Assembly (NCBI GenBank): GCA_027490915.1
Contig: JAIXXG010000013.1
Span: 1 to 64,000 of the forward strand
Direction: 5' to 3'
Length of the DNA stretch: 64,000 nucleotides
Source: Microbacteriaceae bacterium
Lineage (GTDB): Bacteria; Actinomycetota; Actinomycetes; Actinomycetales; Microbacteriaceae
The notes under the pieces are model-generated. The model was not told the DNA's origin, searched no databases, and worked only from the letters and a program-made list of their open reading frames with translations. Shown piece by piece: positions 47,363 to 56,707 of the stretch (position 1 is its first letter; the number at the start of each line of letters is the position of its first letter). A program made the position numbers and the translations under genes.

Positions 47363-47428
47363 CCGGAATCCCCTTCCTCGACAGCGCGCATCAGCCTAGC
47401 CCCTCCGCGACGGACGGCGGAGGCCCGA

Positions 47429-48379
47429 TCAGGCGCCGGCGGTCGCGTGGATGCGGGCGAGGTCGGCCGCGCCGACCACACCGGCATCGTTCACGAGCTC
47501 GGCCACGACGAACCGGGGCTCGGGGTGGTAGCCCCGTGCCGGCAGATGTGCGAGGTAGGCCTCGCGCACCGGACCGAGCAGCTCGTCGCCCGCGACCGAG
47601 ACACCGCCGCCGAACACGAAGAGCTCGGGATCGAGCACGGCGCTCAGGCTCGCGCAGGCCTGCCCCAGCCACGTGCCGAGCTGCCGCAGGGCGTGCAGGG
47701 CGCCGGCGTCGCCCGCGCGCAGGTGCTCGGCCAGGATCTCACCGGTCAATCCCCCGGCCTCCTGGCGGGCGAGCGCGAGCTGCAGCCCGATGCCTCCTGC
47801 ATCCGCGATCTCGTTGGCCATCCGCAGCAGGGCGCGGCCCGAGCCGTACTGCTCGATGCAGCCCCGCGCGCCGCAACCGCAGGGCAGACCGTCGGGCACC
47901 ACCCGCAGGTGGCCGAGCTCGCCCGCGGTGCCGAAGCCGCCGCGCAGCAGGCGGTCGCCGACGACGATCGCTCCCCCGACACCCGTTCCGATGGTGAGCA
48001 TGGTCATGTCGTGCGCGTCGCGCCCCGCTCCGAAGCGGAACTCCGCCCACCCCGCGGCATTGGCATCGTTGTCGATGGTGATGTCGAGGTCGATGCGGGC
48101 GCGGAGGCGATCGCGGAAGGGCTCGTTGCGCCAGTTGATGTTCGGGGCGTAGTACACGGTCGACTGGGCCGCGTCGATGAAGCCGGCCGCCGCGACGCCG
48201 GCCGCGATCACGTCGTGGCCCTCGCGCAGCTGCTCGATCATCCGGACGACGAGCTCGGTGATCGCCGAGGGATCGCCGGCGGGCGTCGGCTCCCGCCGCT
48301 CCGCGATGATCTCGCCCTGCTCGGTCACGAGCGCGCCCGCGATCTTCGTTCCGCCGATGTCGATTCCGATGGCATGCAC
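47429..48379 (-). CDS. glk: ROK-family glucokinase
   Basis: A 316-residue sugar kinase. The N-terminal phosphate loop GIDIGGTKIAGALV, catalytic-Asp segment NDANAAGWAEFRFG, GTGVGGAIV, the zinc/sugar region GELGHLRV and CGCGARGCIEQYGSG (ROK cysteines), and a C-terminal GGGVSVAGDELL mark ROK glucokinases. It phosphorylates glucose with ATP; polyphosphate use cannot be excluded. TAGACT lies 8 nt before the GTG. Confidence 0.92.
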   Translation of the reverse strand: MHAIGIDIGGTKIAGALVTEQGEIIAERREPTPAGDPSAITELVVRMIEQLREGHDVIAAGVAAAGFIDAAQSTVYYAPNINWRNEPFRDRLRARIDLDITIDNDANAAGWAEFRFGAGRDAHDMTMLTIGTGVGGAIVVGDRLLRGGFGTAGELGHLRVVPDGLPCGCGARGCIEQYGSGRALLRMANEIADAGGIGLQLALARQEAGGLTGEILAEHLRAGDAGALHALRQLGTWLGQACASLSAVLDPELFVFGGGVSVAGDELLGPVREAYLAHLPARGYHPEPRFVVAELVNDAGVVGAADLARIHATAGA

Positions 48380-48387
48380 GAGCGACG

Positions 48388-48393
48388 AGTCTA
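48388..48393 (-). promoter_or_regulatory. Candidate -10 for the ROK kinase gene (leaderless)
   Basis: TAGACT on the minus strand, 8 nt before the GTG at 48379. Confidence 0.4.
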
Positions 48394-48479
48394 GTGACGC
48401 TCACGACGTCGGCTCGGCCCGCGGGCCACGGGGTTAGAGTGGAGGCGATCATCCGCCCCTCGGTACCGAAGGAGTTGCC

Positions 48480-50303
48480 GTGAAAGAGTTTGTCGTCCCG
48501 GCCGTCGTCACGCCCGACCCGGAGGCGAACGCCACCGATCTGCTGCTCGATCGCGTGCGACTGACGCCCAACGACCCGCTCTTCGCGCTGCCGACCGCCG
48601 ATGGCGGGTGGTCGGACGTCAGCACGGCAGAGTTCCACCGCCAGGTGGTCGAGCTCGCCAAGGGCTTCATCGCGGCGGGCGTGAAGCCCGGCGACAAGAT
48701 CGGCTTCATGTGCAAGACGCGCTACGAGTGGACGCTCGTCGACTTCGCGACCTGGTTCGCCGGGGCGGCGCTCGTGCCGATCTACGAGACGAGCGCCCCC
48801 GCCCAGGTGCAGTACATCCTCGATGACTCCGAAGCGCACCACATGATCGTCGAGACCGCCGATCACTTCGCGCGGTTCGACGAGGTCGCGGGCGACCTGC
48901 CGAACATCGGGCACGTCTGGCAGATGCACCTCGGCGACCTCGAGAAGCTCGCCTCCTCCGGAACGGGCGTCTCCGACGACGAGCTCGAGGCCCGACGCAG
49001 TGCCGCGCGCGGCAGCGACCTGGCCACGCTCATCTACACCTCCGGCTCGACCGGTGTGCCGAAGGGCTGCATCCTCACCCACTCCAACTTCGTCGAGCTC
49101 GCCCGCAACGCCGCGGTGGCGATGAAGGAGGTCGTCGAGCCCGGCTCGTCGACGCTGCTCTTCATCACCACCGCCCACGTGTTCGCGCGCTTCATCTCGA
49201 TCCTCGGCGTGCACGCGGGCGTGAAGGTCGGGCACCAGGCCGACACAAAGCAGCTGCTGCCCGCCCTGGGCTCGTTCAAGCCGACCTTCCTGCTCGCGGT
49301 TCCCCGCGTGTTCGAGAAGGTCTACAACTCGGCCGAGCAGAAGGCCGAGGCCGGCGGCAAGGGCAAGATCTTCCGCACCGCCGCCGATACCGCCGTCGCG
49401 TACTCGAAGGCGCTGGATGCGGGCACCGTGCCGCTCGGACTCAAGCTGCGCTTCGCCCTCTTCGATCGGCTGGTCTACTCCAAGCTCAAGACCGCCATGG
49501 GCGGCCGGGTGGTCTACGCGGTGTCGGGCTCGGCTCCGCTCGGACTGCGCCTCGGCCACTTCTTCCGCGCGCTCGGCATCCGCATCCTGGAGGGCTACGG
49601 CCTGACCGAGACGACGGCGCCTGCCACCGTGAACCTGGTCGGTCGGTTCAAGATCGGCACGACCGGTCCGGCTCTGCCGGGCGTGGGCATCAAGATCGCC
49701 GAGGACGGCGAGATTCTCGTGCGCGGCATCAACGTCTTCGCCGGCTACTGGAGGAAGCCCGACGCGACGGCGGAGGTGATGGAGGGCGAGTGGTTCCGCA
49801 CGGGCGACATCGGCGCGCTCGACGACGAGGGCTACCTCACGATCACGGGCCGCAAGAAGGAGATCCTCGTCACCGCCGGCGGCAAGAACGTCGCGCCCGC
49901 CGCGCTGGAGGACCCGATCCGCTCGAACCCCATCGTGGGGCAGGTGGTCGTCGTGGGCGATCAGAAGCCCTTCGTCTCGGCGCTCGTGACGCTCGACACC
50001 GAGATGCTGCCCGTGTGGCTCAACAACAACGACCTCGACCCGCAGATGACCCTCACCGAGGCGTCGTCGCACCCGAAGGTCGTGGCCGAGGTGCAGCGGG
50101 CGATCGACGCGGCCAACTCCCGGGTGTCGCGGGCCGAGTCGATCCGCAAGTTCACCATCCTCGCGACCGAGTTCACCGAGTCGAGCGGCCACCTCACGCC
50201 CAAGATGAGCATCAAGCGGCACGTGATCACCGCCGACTTCGCCGACGTGATCGAGGGCATGTACCGCGGGGCTCCCGAGACGCAGGGCATCTCACTGCAG
50301 TAG
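48480..50303 (+). CDS. Long-chain acyl-CoA synthetase (FadD15-like)
   Basis: A 607-residue AMP-forming ligase: ATP loop YTSGSTGVPKGCILTH (about residues 183-198), LAVPRVFEKVYN, VSGSAPLG, the motif GYGLTETTAPATVN, WFRTGDIGALDDEGYLTITGRKKE and the catalytic Lys region KNVAPAALED, with a late SGHLTPKMSIKR. It activates fatty acids as CoA esters at the membrane. Position matches mycobacterial fadD15 downstream of plsC. AAGGAG precedes the GTG; a TAGAGT -10 lies near 48435. Confidence 0.95.
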   Translation: MKEFVVPAVVTPDPEANATDLLLDRVRLTPNDPLFALPTADGGWSDVSTAEFHRQVVELAKGFIAAGVKPGDKIGFMCKTRYEWTLVDFATWFAGAALVPIYETSAPAQVQYILDDSEAHHMIVETADHFARFDEVAGDLPNIGHVWQMHLGDLEKLASSGTGVSDDELEARRSAARGSDLATLIYTSGSTGVPKGCILTHSNFVELARNAAVAMKEVVEPGSSTLLFITTAHVFARFISILGVHAGVKVGHQADTKQLLPALGSFKPTFLLAVPRVFEKVYNSAEQKAEAGGKGKIFRTAADTAVAYSKALDAGTVPLGLKLRFALFDRLVYSKLKTAMGGRVVYAVSGSAPLGLRLGHFFRALGIRILEGYGLTETTAPATVNLVGRFKIGTTGPALPGVGIKIAEDGEILVRGINVFAGYWRKPDATAEVMEGEWFRTGDIGALDDEGYLTITGRKKEILVTAGGKNVAPAALEDPIRSNPIVGQVVVVGDQKPFVSALVTLDTEMLPVWLNNNDLDPQMTLTEASSHPKVVAEVQRAIDAANSRVSRAESIRKFTILATEFTESSGHLTPKMSIKRHVITADFADVIEGMYRGAPETQGISLQ

Positions 50304-50319
50304 CAGCGGGCCCGCACGA

Positions 50320-50361
50320 CGACGAGGGCGCCGCACCCCCAGGGGTGCGGCGCCCTCGTCG
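50320..50361. terminator. Bidirectional terminator between fadD and def
   Basis: A 20-bp perfect inverted repeat (50320-50339 with 50342-50361; arms begin CGACGAGGGC and end GCCCTCGTCG), the strongest hairpin in the window. It is placed midway between two convergent genes. Confidence 0.9.
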
Positions 50362-50381
50362 CAGCACGGGGATGCGAGGCG

Positions 50382-50882
50382 TCAGGGCCGTGCGAACCAG
50401 TCGGCCTGGCGCACCGCGCGCATGGCCTCGCGCTTGATCTCCGGATCGAGGCCCTCGATGTAGAGGCGGCCATCGAGATGGTCGCACTCGTGCTGCAGAG
50501 CCTGCGCCAGCAGTCCGTCGCCGCTCAGGTCGATGCGGCGACCCTCGAGGTCGGTGCCGACGACGCGCGCCCAGGGGTGGCGCCGGCGCGGGAACCCGAC
50601 GCCCGGCACGCTCAGGCAGCCCTCATCGACGGGCTCGGCCTCCCCGCGCACCTCGACGAGCTCGGGGTTCAGCACGTAGCCCACGACCCCGTCGACGTTG
50701 TAGCTAAAGGCGCGCAGGCCGACGCCGATCTGGGGGGCGGCGACACCCGCCCGCCCCGGCACCTGCACCGTGTCGATGAGGTCGGTCACCAGAGCGCGCA
50801 CAGCGTCATCGACGCGCACGATCGGGTCGGCGGCGCTGCGGAGAACGGGATCGCCGAAGAGGCGGATGGGGCGGACCGTCAT
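50382..50882 (-). CDS. def: Peptide deformylase
   Basis: A 166-residue metalloenzyme with all three motifs: AGVAAPQIGVG (motif 1), EGCLSVPG with the metal Cys (motif 2), and QALQHECDHLDG with HExxH (motif 3). It removes the formyl group from nascent proteins. The ATG is 7 nt after the ATPase gene stop, so the two are probably co-transcribed. Confidence 0.97.
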   Translation of the reverse strand: MTVRPIRLFGDPVLRSAADPIVRVDDAVRALVTDLIDTVQVPGRAGVAAPQIGVGLRAFSYNVDGVVGYVLNPELVEVRGEAEPVDEGCLSVPGVGFPRRRHPWARVVGTDLEGRRIDLSGDGLLAQALQHECDHLDGRLYIEGLDPEIKREAMRAVRQADWFARP

Positions 50883-50889
50883 CGGCGGG

Positions 50890-52218
50890 TCAGACCCCGC
50901 GCCGCACGGGCATGCCCTCGGCCACGAGGGCCGCGAGCTCGCGGGCCGCCTGGCGGGTGAGCGGCCGGAGGTCGCGCCACGAGATGACCGAGCCCGCCGC
51001 GAGCAGCTCGTCGTACGGGATGCGCACGATCTCGCGCACGCGCGAGGCGAAGTGCGCCTCGATCTCCTCGAGCTTGACGAGGTTGGTGCCCTGCGTGGCG
51101 GTGTTGATGGCGACGATCGCATCGCGCACCAGCTCGCCGTAGCCGTTCGCCTCGAGCCAGGTCAAGGTCTCGCTCGCCAGCCGTGCCTCGTCGACACTGC
51201 CGCCCGACACGATGACGAGCGAGTCAGCCCGCTGCAGCGTCGCCCGCATGACCGAGTGCACGATGCCCGTGCCGCAGTCGGTGAGCACGACCGAGTAGTA
51301 GCGGGCGGCCAGGTCGGCGACCACGTTGTAGTCGTTCTCGTCGAAGGCCTCCGACAGCATCGGATCGGTGTCGGAGGCGAGGATGTCGAGCCGCGTCTCA
51401 TCGCGCGAGACGAGGGTCGAGAAGTCGGTGAAGCCCTGGATGCTGGCCGCACGGTTCACGACATCCCGAACGGTCGCGCGTGTCTGCCGCGCGACCCGCT
51501 CGGACAGCGTGCCGCGGTCAGGGTTCGCGTCGATCGCGATGACGCGGTCGTCGCGCACGGAGGCGAGAGCCATGCCGAGCAGAGTCGTGATGGTCGTCTT
51601 GCCCACTCCGCCCTTGCGGGTGAGCACCGGGACGAACCGGGCCCCGCCCTCGAACGGCGTCGCGATGCGGGCGTCGAGAGCCTTGCGCTCGCGCACACGC
51701 CGCGAGTCACCGAGGTTGACGAGGTGGAAGGTCGCGCCGTACACGAGGGCGGGCCAGAAGCCCTCCGGAGCGGTGCGGGAGCGGCGCTTGGGCTCGATCA
51801 GTCGATCGGCGGTGAGCATCGCGGCCGACTCCGGACCCTGGTTCACGCCATCGAGCATGTCGCGGCGCGTGTAGACGCCCTCGGCGACGGGCAGGGGCGG
51901 CACGGGCTCGGGCTCGTCGAGCTCTTCCTCCGGCTGCACGGCGACCGCGTGCAGCTCATCGTGATCGAGCTCGATCACGGTCGTCACGCCGTCTCCGACG
52001 ACGCCGGGGGCGAGGACGACAGCCGGGTCGACCGCCGTCTCGACGAGGGCGACGGCCTGCTCGTCCTCCGGCTGCTCGCGCACCGGGGCGGGCAGCTCGA
52101 CGTCGACCGTGATCGACGGCGGGATCGCGCTCGCCAGATCGGCGCCGCCGGCGGGCTCGACACCGTCGACCACGGCGGCCGCGGGCTCGCTGCTCGGCTT
52201 CTGGCGCTTCTGGACCAC
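50890..52218 (-). CDS. MinD/ParA-like deviant Walker A ATPase with acidic N-terminal extension
   Basis: A 442-residue protein. The first 150 or so residues are Val/Glu/Pro/Ala-rich and acidic (LPAPVREQPEDEQAVALVE, EELDEPEPVPPLP), followed by TRRDMLDGVNQGPE and a basic linker. The ATPase domain (about 210-442) has the deviant Walker A RKGGVGKTTITTLLG, IDANPDRGTLSERV, and TDCGTGIVHSVM (Walker B). Similar actinobacterial proteins are linked to chromosome or pole organisation or to secretion; its role is not clear here. The GTG at 52218 is preferred because AGAAGG lies 9 nt upstream; a GTG at 52227 is too close to it. Confidence 0.83.
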   Translation of the reverse strand: MVQKRQKPSSEPAAAVVDGVEPAGGADLASAIPPSITVDVELPAPVREQPEDEQAVALVETAVDPAVVLAPGVVGDGVTTVIELDHDELHAVAVQPEEELDEPEPVPPLPVAEGVYTRRDMLDGVNQGPESAAMLTADRLIEPKRRSRTAPEGFWPALVYGATFHLVNLGDSRRVRERKALDARIATPFEGGARFVPVLTRKGGVGKTTITTLLGMALASVRDDRVIAIDANPDRGTLSERVARQTRATVRDVVNRAASIQGFTDFSTLVSRDETRLDILASDTDPMLSEAFDENDYNVVADLAARYYSVVLTDCGTGIVHSVMRATLQRADSLVIVSGGSVDEARLASETLTWLEANGYGELVRDAIVAINTATQGTNLVKLEEIEAHFASRVREIVRIPYDELLAAGSVISWRDLRPLTRQAARELAALVAEGMPVRRGV

Positions 52219-52300
52219 GGAGGGCACCCTTCTCGGTTGCGGACGACTTCTCAGTCTACCGGCCGCACCGACAGTCGCCCTGCGACGAGGGATGCCCCGC

Positions 52301-55300
52301 TCAGGCGATGACGACGAGCAGGTCTCCGGCCTCGCACTGCTGCGTGGTCGGGATCGCCCGCCGCTGCACGACACCGGCGATCGGGCTCGTGATGGCCGCC
52401 TCCATCTTCATGGCCTCGATCGTGGCGACCGGCTGCCCGACCTCGACCCGGTCGCCCTCCGCGACCTGCAGCGTGACGACGCCCATGAAGGGCGCGGCGA
52501 TGTGGCCGGCCTGCGTCGGGTCGGCCTTCTCGGCGCTCGCGGCGTCGACCGCCACCCGGCGATCGCGCACGGTCACCGGCCGCAGCTGGCCGTTCAGCGT
52601 CGCCATCACGCTGCGCATGCCCTTCTCGTCGGGCTCGCCGATCGCCTCGAGCATCACCAGCAGGCTGACCCCCTGCTCGATCTCGACGGAGTGCTCGACG
52701 CCGGGCTTGAGACCGTACAGGTAGTCGGGGGTCGACAGCACCGAGACATCGCCGTACTGCTCGCGCGTCTGCAGGAACTGCTGCGTCGGCTGCGGGAACA
52801 GCAGCTGGTTGAGCAGCAGGCGCCGGTCGTCGGTCGAGCCCGCGAGCTTCGCCCGCTGATCGTCGGTGAGCGGCGTGACGCCCACCTTGACGGTGCGCCC
52901 GGCCAGCACCTTGGTACGGAAGGGCTCGGGCCAGCCGCCCGGCAGGTCGCCGAGCTCGCCCGCCATGAAGCCGATGACCGACTCGGGGATGTCGTAGTTC
53001 TGGGGGTTCGCCTCGAAGTCGGCGGGGTCGGCCCCCGCCGCGGCCATCTGCAGCGCGAGGTCGCCGACGACCTTCGACGACGGCGTCACCTTGGTCGGCC
53101 GGCCGAGGATGCGGTTCGCCGCGGCGTACCAGTCTTCGATGAGCTCGAAGCGGTCGCCGAGACCGAGGGCGATGGCCTGCTGCCGGAGGTTCGACAGCTG
53201 CCCGCCGGGGATCTCGTGGGTGTAGACGCGGCCAGTGGGCCCGGGAAGACCCGACTCGAAGGGGGCATAGGCGCGACGCACGGCCTCCCAGTACGGCTCG
53301 AGGTCGGCGACGCGCGCCAGGCCGAGCCCCGTGTCGCGCTCGGTGTGCTCGAGCGCGGCGACGAGAGCCGACAGCGACGGCTGCGACGTCGTGCCCGCCA
53401 TCGGAGCGCTCGCCGCGTCGACCGCGTCGGCGCCCGCGCGCGCGGCGGCCAGCAGCGTGGCCAGCTGCCCGCCCGCGGTATCGTGCGTGTGCACGTGCAC
53501 GGGCAGGTCGAAGCGCTCGCGCAGAGCCGCGACGAGCTTCTCGGCGGCGCCCGCCCGCAGCAGGCCCGCCATATCCTTGACCGCGATGATGTGGGCCCCC
53601 GCGGCGACGATCTCCTCGGCGAGACGCAGGTAGTAGTCGAGGGTGTAGAGCGACTCGGCAGGGTCGAGCAGGTCGCCCGTGTAGCACATGCCCACCTCGG
53701 CGATCGTCGTGCCCGTGCCGAGCACGGCGTCGATCGCCGGGCGCATCTGGTCGACATCGTTCAGCGCGTCGAAGATGCGGAAGATGTCGACGCCGGTCGC
53801 GGCAGCCTCGGCGACGAACGCATCGGTCACCTCCGTCGGGTACGGCGTATAGCCCACGGTGTTGCGGCCGCGCAGCAGCATCTGGATCGCCACGTTCGGC
53901 AGGGCCTCGCGCATCGCGGCGAGCCGCTGCCACGGGTCCTCTCCGAGGAATCGGAGGGCGACGTCGTAGGTGGCTCCGCCCCAGGCCTCGACGCTGAGCA
54001 GACCCGGCGTCAGCCGGGCGACGTGCGGCATCACGCGCACGAGGTCGGCCGTGCGCACCCGGGTGGCGAGCAGCGACTGGTGGGCATCCCGGAACGTCGT
54101 GTCGGTGACGGCGAGAGCCGTCTGCTGCCGCAGGGCGCTCGCGAAGCCCTCCGGACCGAGGGCGAGCAGCCGCTGCCGCGACCCTTCGGGGGCGGGCACC
54201 GACAGGTCGACCTCCGGCAGCTTGAGCGCCGGGTCGATGACGCCATCTCCGGGGCCATTCGGCTGGTTCACCGTCACATCGGCGAGCCAGCTGAGCAGCT
54301 TCGTGCCGCGGTCTTTCGAGGGGTTCGTGCGCACCAGCTCGGGGCGCTCGTCGATGAAGGAGGTGCTGAGATCGCCCGCCTGGAACGCGGGGTCGTCGAG
54401 CACCGCCTGCAGGAACGGGATGTTCGTGGTGACGCCGCGGATGCGGAACTCCGCGAGCCCGCGGCGGGCGCGCGCCACTGCGGCCGGGAAGTCGCGGCCA
54501 CGGCAGGTCATCTTCGCGAGCATCGAGTCGAAGTGGGGGCTCACCTGCGCGCCGGAGGCGATCGTGCCGCCGTCGAGCCGCACGCCCGCGCCGCCCGGGG
54601 AGCGGTAGGTGGTGATCTTGCCGGTGTCGGGGCGGAATCCGGCGGCCGGATCCTCCGTCGTGATGCGGCACTGCAGAGCGGCGCCGCGCAGCTGCAGCTG
54701 CTCCTGCCGGAGCCCCAGCTCGGCGAGCGTCTGCCCGTAGGCGATGCGCATCTGCGACTGCACGAGGTCGACGTCGGTGACCTCCTCGGTCACGGTGTGC
54801 TCGACCTGGATGCGCGGGTTCATCTCGATGAACACGTGCTTGCCGGCGCGCTCCCCCGCCGTGTCGAGCAGGAACTCGACCGTGCCCGCGTTCACGTAGC
54901 CGATCGAGCGGGCGAAGGCCACCGCATCCCGATACATCGCCTGCCGGATGCTGTCGTCGAGGTTCGGCGCCGGCGCGATCTCGACCACCTTCTGGTGGCG
55001 GCGCTGCACGGAGCAGTCGCGCTCGAACAGGTGCACCGTCTCGCCCGTGGCGTCGGCGAGGATCTGCACCTCGATGTGCCGCGGCCGGACGACGGCCTGC
55101 TCCACGAACATGGTCGGGTCGCCGAACGCACTGTCGGCCTCGCGCATCGCGGCCTCGAGGGCGGCACGGAGATCCTCGCGACGCTCCACCCGGCGCATGC
55201 CACGGCCACCGCCGCCCGCCACCGCCTTGGCGAAGACCGGGAAGCCGATCTCGTCAGCGGCGGCGAGCAGAACCTCGATGTCGGTCGTGGCCGGGCTCGA

Positions 55301-55699
55301 GGCCAGAACGGGAACGCCCGCAGCGATCGCGTGCTCCTTCGCGGTGACCTTGTTGCCGGCCATCTCGAGCACGGCGCGCGGGGGCCCGATGAAGGCGATG
55401 CCGGCGTCAGCCGCGGCCTGGGCGAGATCGGGGTTCTCGCTCAGGAAGCCATAACCGGGGTAGATCGCGTCGGCGCCCGAGAGCTTCGCGACGCGGATGA
55501 TCTCGTCGACATCGAGGTAGGCGCGCACAGGGTGCCCGGGCTCGCCGATCTGGTACGCCTCGTCCGCCTTGAGGCGGTGCATCGAGTTGCGGTCCTCGTA
55601 CGGGAACACCGCGACGGTCTTCGCGCCCAGCTCGTAGGCGGCGCGGAAAGCGCGGATCGCGATCTCTCCGCGGTTGGCGACAAGGATCTTCCGAAACAT
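52301..55699 (-). CDS. pyc: Pyruvate carboxylase
   Basis: An 1132-residue single-chain biotin enzyme. Biotin carboxylase (about 1-460): ILVANRGEIAIRAFRA, AGGGGRGMRRV, FIEMNPRIQVEHTVTEEVT. Carboxyltransferase (about 500-1010): DTTFRDAHQSLLATRVRT with the metal-site Asp, KDMAGLLRAGAAEKLV, HTHDTAGGQLA. Tetramerisation segment, then biotinyl domain with the modified Lys in EAMKMEA (about 1098). It makes oxaloacetate for anaplerosis. The frame is intact. It sits between two ParA-like ATPase genes. Confidence 0.98.
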   Translation of the reverse strand: MFRKILVANRGEIAIRAFRAAYELGAKTVAVFPYEDRNSMHRLKADEAYQIGEPGHPVRAYLDVDEIIRVAKLSGADAIYPGYGFLSENPDLAQAAADAGIAFIGPPRAVLEMAGNKVTAKEHAIAAGVPVLASSPATTDIEVLLAAADEIGFPVFAKAVAGGGGRGMRRVERREDLRAALEAAMREADSAFGDPTMFVEQAVVRPRHIEVQILADATGETVHLFERDCSVQRRHQKVVEIAPAPNLDDSIRQAMYRDAVAFARSIGYVNAGTVEFLLDTAGERAGKHVFIEMNPRIQVEHTVTEEVTDVDLVQSQMRIAYGQTLAELGLRQEQLQLRGAALQCRITTEDPAAGFRPDTGKITTYRSPGGAGVRLDGGTIASGAQVSPHFDSMLAKMTCRGRDFPAAVARARRGLAEFRIRGVTTNIPFLQAVLDDPAFQAGDLSTSFIDERPELVRTNPSKDRGTKLLSWLADVTVNQPNGPGDGVIDPALKLPEVDLSVPAPEGSRQRLLALGPEGFASALRQQTALAVTDTTFRDAHQSLLATRVRTADLVRVMPHVARLTPGLLSVEAWGGATYDVALRFLGEDPWQRLAAMREALPNVAIQMLLRGRNTVGYTPYPTEVTDAFVAEAAATGVDIFRIFDALNDVDQMRPAIDAVLGTGTTIAEVGMCYTGDLLDPAESLYTLDYYLRLAEEIVAAGAHIIAVKDMAGLLRAGAAEKLVAALRERFDLPVHVHTHDTAGGQLATLLAAARAGADAVDAASAPMAGTTSQPSLSALVAALEHTERDTGLGLARVADLEPYWEAVRRAYAPFESGLPGPTGRVYTHEIPGGQLSNLRQQAIALGLGDRFELIEDWYAAANRILGRPTKVTPSSKVVGDLALQMAAAGADPADFEANPQNYDIPESVIGFMAGELGDLPGGWPEPFRTKVLAGRTVKVGVTPLTDDQRAKLAGSTDDRRLLLNQLLFPQPTQQFLQTREQYGDVSVLSTPDYLYGLKPGVEHSVEIEQGVSLLVMLEAIGEPDEKGMRSVMATLNGQLRPVTVRDRRVAVDAASAEKADPTQAGHIAAPFMGVVTLQVAEGDRVEVGQPVATIEAMKMEAAITSPIAGVVQRRAIPTTQQCEAGDLLVVIA

Positions 55700-55812
55700 C
55701 GTGTCCTCTCGGAAATCGGCCCGGGTGGGGGTCGACAGGGCTCCGGTGGTGGCGGGCCGAGGTCGGTGCGCGTGCGCGCTTCTCCACCCTAGTGAAGGTA
55801 AGGTCGGTACTC

Positions 55813-56616
55813 GTGCACGTACTGAGCATCAGCTCTCTGAAGGGGGGCGTCGGCAAGACCACAGTCACTCTGGGTCTGGCGTCGGCCGCGTTCTCGCGCG
55901 GGCTGCGCACGCTCGTGGTCGACCTCGACCCGCAGTCCGATGCCTCGACGGGCCTCGACGTGCAGGTCGCCGGGCATCTCACGATCGCCGATGTTCTGGG
56001 CGCGCCGAAGGAGCGCACGGTGCGTCAGGCGATCGCCCCGAGCGGCTGGACGCGCGGGCGCCCCGGCACGGTCGACGTGCTGATCGGCAGCCCGAGCGCG
56101 ATCAATTTCGACGGCCCGCACCCGAGCATCCGGGAGATCTGGAAGCTCGAGGAGGCGCTCGCCCACGTCGAGGCCGACTACGACCTCGTGCTCGTCGACT
56201 GCGCCCCGTCGCTCAACGCCCTCACCCGCACCGCCTGGGCGGCGAGCGACCGCGTCGTCGTCGTCACCGAGCCCGGACTGTTCTCGGTGGCCGCCGCCGA
56301 CCGTGCGCTGCGGGCCATCGAGGAGATCAGGCGCGGGCTCTCGCCGCGCCTGCAGCCGCTCGGCATCATCGTGAACCGAGCGCGGGTGCAGTCGCTCGAG
56401 CACCAGTTCCGCATCAAGGAGCTGCGCGACATGTTCGGCCCGCTCGTGCTGAGCCCGCAACTGCCCGAGCGCACATCGCTGCAGCAGGCGCAGGGCGCCG
56501 CGAAGCCCCTGCACGTGTGGCCGGGCGACAGCGCCCAGGAGATGGCGCGCAACTTCGATCAGCTGCTCGAGCGCGTCATGCGCGCCGCCCGCATGGGTGA
56601 GTTCGCGGGCCAGTAG
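55813..56616 (+). CDS. ParA/Soj-like chromosome-partitioning ATPase
   Basis: A 267-residue ATPase: deviant Walker A SLKGGVGKTTVTLGLAS, VVDLDPQSDASTGLD, VLVDCAPSLNALTRTAW (Walker B), and IIVNRARVQSLEHQFRI. No parB follows, so it is an orphan ParA of the actinobacterial type that sits beside the MerR-FHA locus. I chose the GTG at 55813; TAAGGT lies 8 nt upstream. A further in-frame GTG at 55792 would add seven residues. The 3' end is partly duplicated in the following repeats. Confidence 0.9.
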   Translation: MHVLSISSLKGGVGKTTVTLGLASAAFSRGLRTLVVDLDPQSDASTGLDVQVAGHLTIADVLGAPKERTVRQAIAPSGWTRGRPGTVDVLIGSPSAINFDGPHPSIREIWKLEEALAHVEADYDLVLVDCAPSLNALTRTAWAASDRVVVVTEPGLFSVAAADRALRAIEEIRRGLSPRLQPLGIIVNRARVQSLEHQFRIKELRDMFGPLVLSPQLPERTSLQQAQGAAKPLHVWPGDSAQEMARNFDQLLERVMRAARMGEFAGQ

Positions 56617-56698
56617 GACCGCGAACCGACGAGCACTGTGCCGGCCAGTAGGCCCGTGAACCGACGGGCACTGTTAGGCCCGCGAACAGACGGCGCAG
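56608..56698. repeat. Imperfect tandem repeats at the parA 3' end
   Basis: GGCCAGTAGGACCGCGAACC (56608 on) recurs at 56643 as GGCCAGTAGGCCCGTGAACC, followed in each case by GACGAGCACTGT or GACGGGCACTGT. A third partial copy TAGGCCCGCGAACAGACGG starts at 56675. The first copy covers the parA stop codon. It fills the parA-MerR gap between convergent genes. Confidence 0.75.
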
Positions 56699-56707
56699 CG
56701 CCGCAGG

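Noticed and set aside
47739-50222. Long minus-strand frame opposite fadD and overlapping the ROK kinase
   Set aside because: It is an antisense frame of fadD running into an off-frame reading of the kinase gene, with no recognisable domain.
52109-55792. Open plus-strand frame of more than 1200 codons across pyruvate carboxylase
   Set aside because: Antisense shadow. The minus strand carries intact biotin carboxylase, carboxyltransferase and biotinyl motifs.
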